Shown: positions 1-6,999 of the stretch, one piece after another
How the letters are laid out: each line of letters opens with the position of its first letter
How positions within the stretch are numbered: position 1 is the first letter of the stretch
Origin: Actinomortierella ambigua
Taxonomy: Eukaryota > Mortierellomycota > Mortierellomycetes > Mortierellales > Mortierellaceae
NCBI GenBank assembly: GCA_016098155.1
Contig: JAAAJB010000718.1
Span: 1-15,774, forward strand
Direction of reading: 5' to 3'
Length of the DNA: 15,774 nucleotides
The notes under the pieces: model-generated
Seen by the model: only the letters and a program-made list of their open reading frames with translations
What the model was told of the DNA's origin: nothing
Database searches by the model: none
Made by a program: the position numbers and the translations under genes

Positions 1-719
1 TGACTACCGGAGCCTACAACACCAAGGCGAATGTGATGTGGGGGACGACAAAGGATGAGGCTGGACTCTTTGTTCCCCAGTACTTCCCGAACCCGATCCC
101 CATCCAGAATATCAGTGTGGCCTTGGATCTGATCTTTGAGCGCGAGCGAAGCGACAAGCTTCTGGGATCTCCATACTTCCAGCCAGATGCTTCTGATCCA
201 GATGCTGTCCGCAATCTGTTCACGCGGGCGGGTTCACAAAGCTACTTCTTCTGTCCTGTTCGCTACCTGGCTCGCCAGATGGCGGCCCACAAGGCCACGT
301 ACAACTATCGATTCAACCGTGGCCGCGATATCCCCTTGGTCGGCGACAACTACTGTTCGACATCGACAGGACGTGTCTGTCACAGCTACGACATCCAGCC
401 TGAATTTGGATCTGGCGATGCAGTGGTTGGATTCTCTCAGACAGGGGACGATGCACGATTCGCACGACAGATGATTGACAGGATCACGACATTCGCCAAG
501 ACTGGCAACCCCAATCCGCAGCCAGGTCAAGTCGGTGTCGAGGCCGCGAACCCCGATGTATCAGGCGTCAACTGGCCCGCGTACAGTAATTCTAACCCTA
601 TCGCCGAGTTCAATGTACAGACCACGATCAGCACCAACGCTGAGAACGACGTCTGCAGCTGGATCGAAAATGTCTTCTTGTACGATTTCTGGATCCGCGT
701 GCCAGGCAACACTCCGTAG
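1..719 (+). CDS. Type-B carboxylesterase/lipase, C-terminal part (5' truncated by window)
   Basis: An open frame runs from base 3 to the TAG at 717-719 and has no start here, so about 239 C-terminal residues of a larger protein (family usually 500-600 aa) are visible. Two of the three expected triad positions can be recognised. The acidic residue lies in GTTKDEAG (Glu codon 57-59), which corresponds to the KDEG segment of cholinesterases. The catalytic His lies in VCHSYDIQPEFG (His codon 381-383). The serine nucleophile elbow would be upstream of the window. The end motif WPAYS plus the tail ending FWIRVPGNTP fits the alpha/beta-hydrolase C-terminus. Such fungal enzymes are usually secreted and hydrolyse esters or lipids; the signal peptide, if any, is not visible. 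No intron is needed in this part. The family assignment is firm, but the substrate cannot be read from this fragment. Confidence 0.88.
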   Translation, partial: TTGAYNTKANVMWGTTKDEAGLFVPQYFPNPIPIQNISVALDLIFERERSDKLLGSPYFQPDASDPDAVRNLFTRAGSQSYFFCPVRYLARQMAAHKATYNYRFNRGRDIPLVGDNYCSTSTGRVCHSYDIQPEFGSGDAVVGFSQTGDDARFARQMIDRITTFAKTGNPNPQPGQVGVEAANPDVSGVNWPAYSNSNPIAEFNVQTTISTNAENDVCSWIENVFLYDFWIRVPGNTP

Positions 720-1109
720 TTAATCTAGGATCACTCTGTGTTCGGATCCCTGGTTCTTTCCAGTCCCAAGTACTGTAGTCATTAGTCAAAAGCGAACAAC
801 CTAATAGCTCCAAATATTCTGTATTTCACACTTCTTTTTTATGTGCTTCGAGCAGGTGTTTTTTAAAATACGATTTGGTATTATACAACAGGCCCTACAC
901 ATGCTGGAGGTCAAGGCAGTATATGTCCGAAGAAAACGATCAAGACAAGCTACTGGTGCTTGGAAGACCAACGCACAGGGCCCTTGGGAGTACAGGCAAG
1001 TGGACACTTTGCATCCTCACTCCTGGCCCTCTATCCTCTGTTGTTCCCTTCAATCATCCAGCACGAAATTAAAATCTTGATTGACCACTGTACTTGCAGT
1101 TGACATTTT
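720..1109. other. Convergent intergenic region between esterase and HAUS4-like gene
   Basis: About 390 bp separate the esterase stop from the stop of the minus-strand gene. It is AT-rich around 780-890, with short T and A runs (833-840, 859-868) that could serve 3'-end formation of the esterase transcript. Two open frames of 65-79 codons overlap here (841-1080) but show no recognisable protein features, and they sit where a 3' UTR is expected. I see nothing else. Confidence 0.6.
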
Positions 1110-2408
1110 TCAAGTTTGCTGTAAATGCTGAATGTCTTCCTGCACAATCTCGATATGCTTCTTGACCTCTTCATATGCAGCGACAATCTGACCAAAGTCC
1201 TTGCCTACACTTTGGTATTTGTGTAATAGAACGTCCTTTTCTGCAAGTTCGCGTTGTAGCAAGTCGTGCCTTTGGGAAAGCAAATGTCTATTGGATAGAT
1301 GGCGTGAAACAAAATTGTAGGGGTTAGGCACATGCTTTCGGTAAGGTTTACCGGTCTTTGACTGAAGATGTTTCACGTATTACCTTGCATTCATTAAAGA
1401 TTCGGTTGTCTTTGGATCGTATATGTCCTCCGCAAGATGCCCTTCTAACACCCTATTAACCCAAGTATGAACCACCGAATTAGTTACCCGTGTCTCCGTT
1501 GGTATTCAAATTACTTCAGTTTCACTACAGGCCCTCGTACTTACTGAAGCTTCAGTAAGGTGGAATGAACGACTGCATCGAAGTAATGTTGGAGTGCCTG
1601 ATCCTTCTCGAGCTGGTGCTTGATCTTAAAGAGCTGGATCATCTCCCACAGCGTGTCGACTGTCTTGTACAATGTACTGAAGAGCGACGTCAACGTTTGG
1701 TTGTGGTGGATTTTGTCTACAATGGCCATTGTTCTCCGTAGCTCCAAGAATTCGAGTTGTGTTTCCATATCTCTGACAATGTTTGGCAGCGGCTTTGATA
1801 ATGGATCTGGTGACGATGAGATGGTCGAATGGACGAGAGCAATCTCGCCGGCACGTGTCTGAAGGGCATCTTCGACTGTGGCAATCAATGGCGTCCTGAG
1901 CTTCTCTAGCGACTCTAGCTGCTTTTGAATGTGTCCCTCACCGATGAAAGATACTTCATTCCCTTCAGTGGACGACATTAATTCCGACACCTCGACCTGG
2001 GTCAGGATATTGTCCGTGATGTCCCTGATCTGCTGCTGAAGTGGCGTTAGCGATGTATTTGGAGCAAATCGGAGTCTCTCCAATGTTTCGCCCAGAGCTG
2101 ATGCTTCCAAGAAGTCGCGTTTCGTGTCCATATTGTACTTTGCCTGGAGTGGGAATGGTCAGAGGGCTTTGTTTAGTCTTCATGCCACGATACTGTTGTT
2201 ATCAATCAAGATACGGGTATGAACGTGCCTTTCCCAGCTCTTCAGCTATATCCTTGCTCATCCCGCTGGGATCAATGAAATGAGTTTGAAGACCGTCGAC
2301 CAGGGATGCAAGCCCTGGGTTGTGCGCTCTTGTGTCATCCGGAAGTGTCGCCCATGACATGCTTGGACAATCAAGGTTGGAATCCCCATTGTCATGAATC
2401 ACATGCAC
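1110..2408 (-). CDS. HAUS4: HAUS augmin-like complex subunit 4 (HAUS4-like), four exons
   Basis: Model on the minus strand: exons 2408-2229, 2143-1545, 1452-1384 and 1287-1110, giving 341 aa (human HAUS4 is about 363 aa). HAUS4 belongs to augmin, which recruits gamma-tubulin to existing spindle microtubules for branching nucleation. The N-terminus has an NP..L..L..H.D.SG.S pattern as in HAUS4. The middle is helical with an SELMSS segment (animal counterpart TELMRLL). The C-terminus reads YQSVGKDFGQIVAAYEEVKK, close to the YEVLGEEF...VKEY...LK end of HAUS4. The protein is predominantly coiled-coil. Intron 2 has a perfect GTAAGT donor and ACTAAT branch-like site. Intron 3 has a CCTAAC branch-like site. 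Intron 1 fits only a GC donor (AAG|GCACGT), which keeps the frame. The start could be 2408 or the in-frame ATG at 2360. The family call is from remembered similarity, not a search. Confidence 0.78.
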
Positions 2409-2760
2409 AAGTCCTAAAGCTTGGCAGTCACGCGGGCTGTTCTCCAGTCTGTTTCAAAGACCATTCTCCTTTCTTAACCACACCTCCAACCCTCGCGTAT
2501 ACAGCCCATCAAGTTCACGCAACCATTCTCGCACTTCTACGGCTGTACGCTCCTCAACTTCTTTCTTTCACACCTAGTCCACAACGCCTTTCTATCAAGT
2601 ATGATGCTATGGACCTGGGTTGCTGACTGACAAAGGGCGACGTCGCGAATACGCGTCATACGCCACTACGTAATTAACGTCCGACTGCGGTACATGCATG
2701 GCACCGTACTCATCGCGGCTGACCCATTCTTTTCCCTTTGTACTGCGCGCACCAATAGAC
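2409..2760. promoter_or_regulatory. Shared divergent promoter, HAUS4-like gene / CSN2
   Basis: About 350 bp lie between the two divergent start codons. A 64-bp stretch holds four short perfect palindromes: GCGACGTCGC (2637-2646), ACGCGT (2651-2656, identical to the MluI cell-cycle box bound by MBF in yeasts), TACGTA (2667-2672) and CATGCATG (2693-2700). They sit 60-125 bp upstream of the CSN2 ATG. A pyrimidine-rich leader (2721-2740) precedes the CSN2 start. No clear TATA box is visible on either strand. That these sites bind factors is inference. Confidence 0.5.
2637..2656. promoter_or_regulatory. CRE-like palindrome plus MCB-like ACGCGT element
   Basis: GCGACGTCGC is a 10-bp perfect palindrome with an ACGT core typical of bZIP sites. 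It is followed four bases later by ACGCGT, the MBF/MCB hexamer. The pair is about 105-125 bp from the CSN2 start and about 230 bp from the HAUS4-like start. Only the match to a known consensus is shown. Confidence 0.35.
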
Positions 2761-4435
2761 ATGAGTGACGATGATGATTTCATGATGGAGGAGGAGGACG
2801 AAGACTACGACTTTGATTACGAAGATGAGGACGGCGAGGAGCCAGACGTGGACCTTGAGAACAAATACTACAACGCCAAGGGCCACAAAGAGGACGACCC
2901 CGAGATTGCTATGGAAGAGTTCCAAGGTGTTGTTGATGCAGAGACTGAGAAAGGCGACTGGTAAGGCTTCGCGGCACACTTGATGCGTGTCTCTATTGAG
3001 CTTACGTGACATGCAAGTATACTGGTCTCACCGCGTACTCCATCATGTGAAAAAAAAATTCTATAGGGGATTCAAGGCTCTGAAGCAGATGGTCAAGCTT
3101 TCCTACAAGATGGGCAACTTTGACAAGGTATGTTGTTCAGACAATGGAGGCCATTGACGCCTTGGACCAAGCAAAGCCAGCCAGTAACATAAACTGCCGG
3201 TACTCATCGACGAGCATTGTTGACAATCACTTTATTTTTGACAGACCCTGGAGTACTATGAGCGACTTCTTCCTTACACAAAGTCTGCGGTTACAAGAAA
3301 CTACAGCGAGAAGAGTATCAACAACATTTTGGACTACATTTCATCTTCGGCCGACATGGTGTTCATGGAGAAGTTTTACAAGACCACACTTGATGCCCTG
3401 AAGGATGCAAACAACGAGGTAAGGTTACCTGCAGTTCCTAACAACTGTCTCTGTTTTGATAATGGACTCTTTGACCTGAATTGTCCAGCTCACCTCATCT
3501 TTTGTCTTTTTTTTTTTTTTTTTTTATCTGAATGGAAGCGCTTGTTGGTCAAGACAAATCTGAAACTGGCCAAGCTTTGGCTTGACCGAAAGGAGTATGG
3601 TCGTCTGTCCAAGATCTTGCGCCAGTTGCACGCATCATGCCAGTCGGACGATGGCACGGACGACCAACGCAAGGGCACACACCTGCTCGAGATTTTTGCG
3701 CTCGAGATCCAAATGTATACAGCGACAAAGAACAGCAAGAAGCTCAAGGCGTTGTACCTAAAGTGCCGGCACGTCAAATCGGCCATCCCACATCCGCGTA
3801 TCATGGGTGTCATCCGTGAGTGCGGCGGCAAGATGCACATGTCCGAGAAGGAGTGGGACATGGCCCAGACGGACTTTTTCGAGTCGTTCCGCAACTACGA
3901 CGAGGCCGGCAGTGCCCAGCGCATCCAGGTGCTCAAGTACCTCGTCTTGGCCAACATGCTGATGGAGTCGCAGATCAACCCGTTTGACTCGCAAGAGACC
4001 AAGCCGTACAAGAACGACCCACAGATTGTGGCCATGACCAACTTGGTGAGCGCGTACCAGCGGCGCGATATTCGCGAGTTTGAGAAGATTCTTCGCGAGA
4101 ACCGGGCCACGATCATGGACGACCCCTTCATCCGCGACTATATCGATGACGTGCTCAAGAACATTCGTACACAGGTGCTGATCCGGCTCATCAAGCCATA
4201 CACGACGATCCAACTGCAGTTCATTTCGCAGCAGCTCAACATCCCGGCCCAAGATGTCGAGGATCTGCTGGTGGGGTTGATCCTGGACAAGAAGGTGGCT
4301 GGTTACATTGATCAGGTCAACCAGCGACTCGACCTAGAGCGGCAGACTAGTGGCACGATGCGATACAATGCCATGGACAAGTGGGCGGCTAACCTCGAGG
4401 TTATGTACAACGCCAACCTCAACCGAGTGCACTGA
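2761..4435 (+). CDS. CSN2: COP9 signalosome complex subunit 2, four exons
   Basis: Exons 2761-2960, 3067-3127, 3245-3418 and 3539-4435 give 443 aa, the same length as human CSN2. CSN2 is a PCI scaffold subunit of the COP9 signalosome; it contacts cullin-RING ligases and helps position them for removal of NEDD8 by CSN5. Visible hallmarks are the acidic N-terminus ([15 protein letters not shown]), the KYYNAKG segment, [18 protein letters not shown], and [14 protein letters not shown]. The nearly invariant [27 protein letters not shown] and the PCI-region segment [16 protein letters not shown] follow. Introns are GT-AG (106, 117 and 120 bp); the third has 19 Ts before its acceptor, is a multiple of three and has no in-frame stop. 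An in-frame ATG at 2698 would add 21 residues; 2761 was chosen because the family starts at the acidic block. It is divergent from the HAUS4-like gene. Confidence 0.95.
3507..3525 (+). repeat. T19 homopolymer in CSN2 intron 3
   Basis: Nineteen consecutive T residues lie 12 bases before the acceptor AG at 3537-3538 and probably act as the polypyrimidine tract. Tract length is prone to variation between strains and to sequencing error. Confidence 0.85.
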
Positions 4436-4735
4436 GGCATTTTGTAGCAAAGAGGATGAAAAACAAAACAATGGACCTTTTTTTTTTTTTTTTTTTATAG
4501 ACCCTTGGTGTGGTCTGCAATATTAGTAAGAAAAGTGTGATTTCCCTCAGCAACTGTAGTGTTTGAAGGGGATAAAGAACATTCACGCAGTGCTTCCCTT
4601 TAGACCTCACCGAGCAAGGAGAAAATGATGTAAAATGCTCCGCCACTTCAAAAAATTTGAGAGACGGGACTGATTTCCATAGACTTTGTCTTCGACCTCC
4701 ACATCCCTCCAACCTGCCTTGCCTCGCCTCACGAC
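4436..4735 (+). other. CSN2 3' flank and Prp3 5' leader
   Basis: 300 bp lie between two genes on the same strand. A 19-base T run (4478-4496) sits about 45 bp after the CSN2 stop and is probably part of the 3' UTR or termination region. No AATAAA is visible near it. Pyrimidine-rich sequence at 4686-4735 immediately precedes the Prp3 start and looks like a fungal leader/promoter core. No TATA box is evident. Confidence 0.5.
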
Positions 4736-6874
4736 ATGAACAAGGATCAAGTAAGGCCACCACCACCATCACTCACTCGGATGAGGAGGTATGCTCATTT
4801 GCGTTGTAGCATTTCGAGACCAGCGAATTAACATGTTGCTTGCACTGTTCCATGCATCCATAAACATCTCTATTTTTTTTTTTCTTCTTTCTTTACTACG
4901 TCGTAATTGTGTCGCCAATGTACTCTTTAGACGAATGCCATGCTTGCCAAGGCCCTGGCCGAGGCACAGGCGCGCAAGTTAGCCATTGAGCGCGCGAGAG
5001 CGGTAGCACAGGCCGCCGGTTCAACAACTGCTACGCCGACACTACCAACAGCGGCTAGTACAGGAACAGGAGCAGGAGCAGGAGCAGCAGCAAAGCCTGC
5101 CACACCAGTCGTGTCCGCAGCCACATTGGAGGAGATTCGGAAGCGTAAAGAGGCATTGGCAGCAAGGCTGAAAAACTTGCCAGGCGCATCCAAGCCTGCA
5201 GAACCCGCGGTAAGAGGCGGAAATGGCTGCTGTCGGTAGGAACATGACATTTCTTTGACAACGTTTGTGGTCTAATCGCTTCTTTCGTTCTGTCTCTTTT
5301 TTTCCGGGTGTGTCAACCTACGAAATAATAGACCAAAGAAATAGATCAACGAGCAAGGGGAGGTTTGTCGGTGGACGCAAGTTCGCTGATTTCAAGAGAC
5401 GAGCATGGCAACTTGATCATCAACACGGCAGCAGGAAAGCTCAAGCCGACCGGGTTTGCCACGACCAAGGTCAACCAGAAGCAACAGGAGCAAAAGAAGC
5501 TGGATGCATTCCTGAAGCCCGAGGATGACGCAGCAGCAGCAGCAGCAGCAGCCGGAGGAGCCGCATCAGCATCGTCAGCATCAGGAAGCGCCGATCAACT
5601 CGACAACCCATATTTCGACCCCAACCTGGGTGTCGCAGGGCCCAAGGACCGATCGTACCGTCCCCTGAAATTTGCACCGCAGGGCAAGTATCGCGATCTG
5701 GCGATCAAGGCGCGAGCGGAGCAACGCATCGAGCAGCTACGCAAGGAGATTGAACAAAAGGGCCACGCCAAGGTCGAGGAGGACGATCTCAAGCTCAAGG
5801 ACGGCTTTGTGAAGCGCGCGCTACCCCAGGATGGAATCGAGTGGTGGGATGCGCCGTACCTGCCCAACAAGACGTATCAGGACGTTGACGATGGTCAGGC
5901 CAAGATTGAGACCGAGGATTCGTTGATCACGCTCTATGTGCAGCACCCAGTCCCGATCGAGCCCCCGACCGAGCTCACCCACAAAGAGGCCGCCAAACCT
6001 CGGCCGTTGATGCTGACGACCAAGGAGCGGAAGAAATTGCGTCGTCAGCGTCGAGCGGAGATCCAGAAGGACAAGCAGGACAAGGTTCGCTTGGGCCTGT
6101 TGCCCCCTGACCCGCCCAAGGTCAAGCTGTCCAACATGATGCGCGTCCTCGGCGAGGAGGCCGTCTTGAACCCGACCCAGATCGAGATGCGTGTCCGTCA
6201 GGAGACCCAGGCGCGTCTTGACGCCCACGTTAACGCGAATGAAGCCCGAAAGCTGACCCCTGAAGAGCGCAAGGCAAAGGAGAGAGCGAAGAAGGAGGCC
6301 GATCTCAACAAGGGCATCTACTGCAATGTTTACAGGTAAAGAGAATCGATGTCCTGTCGGATGCATGCATATGACATTGCTCTTTTTAATTTTTTGTTTG
6401 GTCAGGCTGTCTCACACTCGTTCTTTTTTTTTTACCCCTCCTCCCTTGACATTGAAAACCTCCAGGATCAACGATCTTTCACACCCACAGAAACGGTACA
6501 AGGTGGACACCAACGCCGCGCAGCTGGGTTTGACAGGGATGGTGATCTTCCATCCGGTGATGAACATTGTGATTGTAGAAGGAGGCCAAAAGGCGATTGG
6601 CCAGTACAAGAAGCTGATGCTGCGTCGAATCGACTGGACGGACAACACACGGCTGGACGGTACAGATGCGACCGAGAGCACCATTGAAAACAAGTGTCTG
6701 CTCGTGTGGGAGGGCCAACTCAAGGAGCGCAAGTTTAAGGACTTCAAGTTCCGCAAGTGCCTCAACGATGCCAAGCTCAAGGACACACTCAATAGGTCGG
6801 GCGCTGCCTCTTTTTGGGAGCTCGCGTTGACTTTTAAGGAGGGTGACATGGCCGGCACGGAAACTTTGCTTTAA
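4736..6874 (+). CDS. PRP3: U4/U6 small nuclear ribonucleoprotein Prp3, four exons
   Basis: Exons 4736-4750, 4931-5209, 5332-6335 and 6466-6874 give 568 aa. Prp3 binds the U4/U6 duplex and helps hold the U4/U6.U5 tri-snRNP together. The N-terminal helical segment (MLAKALAEAQARK) resembles the region around residue 195 of human PRPF3. The PRP3 domain (about residues 188-430) shows DNPYFDP, PLKFAPQGKY, IEWWDAPYLPN, the basic TKERKKLRRQRRAEIQKDKQ and KVKLSNMMRVLGEEAVLNPT. The C-terminal ferredoxin-like domain (DUF1115, about 434-566) shows GLTGMVIFHPVMNIVIVEGG and NKCLLVWEG. All introns are GT-AG (180, 122 and 130 bp). The first exon holds only five codons (MNKDQ); the next in-frame ATG is 4940. 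The PWI domain found at the animal N-terminus is absent, as in budding yeast. It converges on the ASTE1-like gene. Confidence 0.95.
5061..5092 (+). repeat. PRP3: Imperfect GGAGCA hexamer repeat in Prp3 exon 2
   Basis: About five units of GGA(A/G)CA / GCAGCA encode a Gly-Ala low-complexity linker, after TGTGAGAGAA, in the non-conserved N-terminal part of Prp3. Confidence 0.6.
5530..5552 (+). repeat. PRP3: GCA trinucleotide microsatellite, poly-Ala in Prp3
   Basis: Seven GCA units plus two bases encode most of an eight-residue alanine run in a variable linker ahead of the PRP3 domain. It is probably length-polymorphic. Confidence 0.8.
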
Positions 6875-6999
6875 AAAAAAATAACGTGTATGATAATAGA
6901 GTTTTTTTTCCTGCTTTCTACTCTCTGTGAATGACTATGGTACAAAAAAAAATTGGTGGGGAGGGGGGTGCATGTGCGTTTCTTTAACATTTTTTACTT
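6875..6999. terminator. Convergent 3' region of Prp3 and ASTE1-like gene
   Basis: Only 125 bp separate the two stop codons. It contains A9 and A9-10 runs and a T8 run (6872-6880, 6901-6908, 6943-6952) and a G-rich patch (6957-6967). The 3' UTRs of the two genes must be short or overlap. No perfect AATAAA is visible on either strand. Confidence 0.5.

Noticed and set aside
841..1080. Small open frames of 65-79 codons between the esterase and HAUS4-like gene
   Set aside because: Two frames overlap the same bases, neither shows domain-like composition, and they sit in a convergent 3' region.
1965..2183. Minus-strand 72-codon open frame in the HAUS4-like gene 5' part
   Set aside because: It is an alternative frame of the intron 1/exon 2 region. 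Its protein has no HAUS4-like features, while the overlapping frame does.
3758..4252. 164-codon antisense open frame opposite CSN2 exon 4
   Set aside because: It is the shadow of a strongly conserved, codon-biased coding exon, and the translation resembles no protein I know.
4476..4500. T19 plus ATAG after CSN2 as a 3' UTR intron acceptor
   Set aside because: No matching donor with good consensus is evident between the stop and this tract, and homopolymers are common in this genome's flanks.
5821..6366. 181-codon antisense open frame opposite Prp3
   Set aside because: It lies opposite highly conserved Prp3 coding sequence and is explained by the G/C-rich third codon positions.
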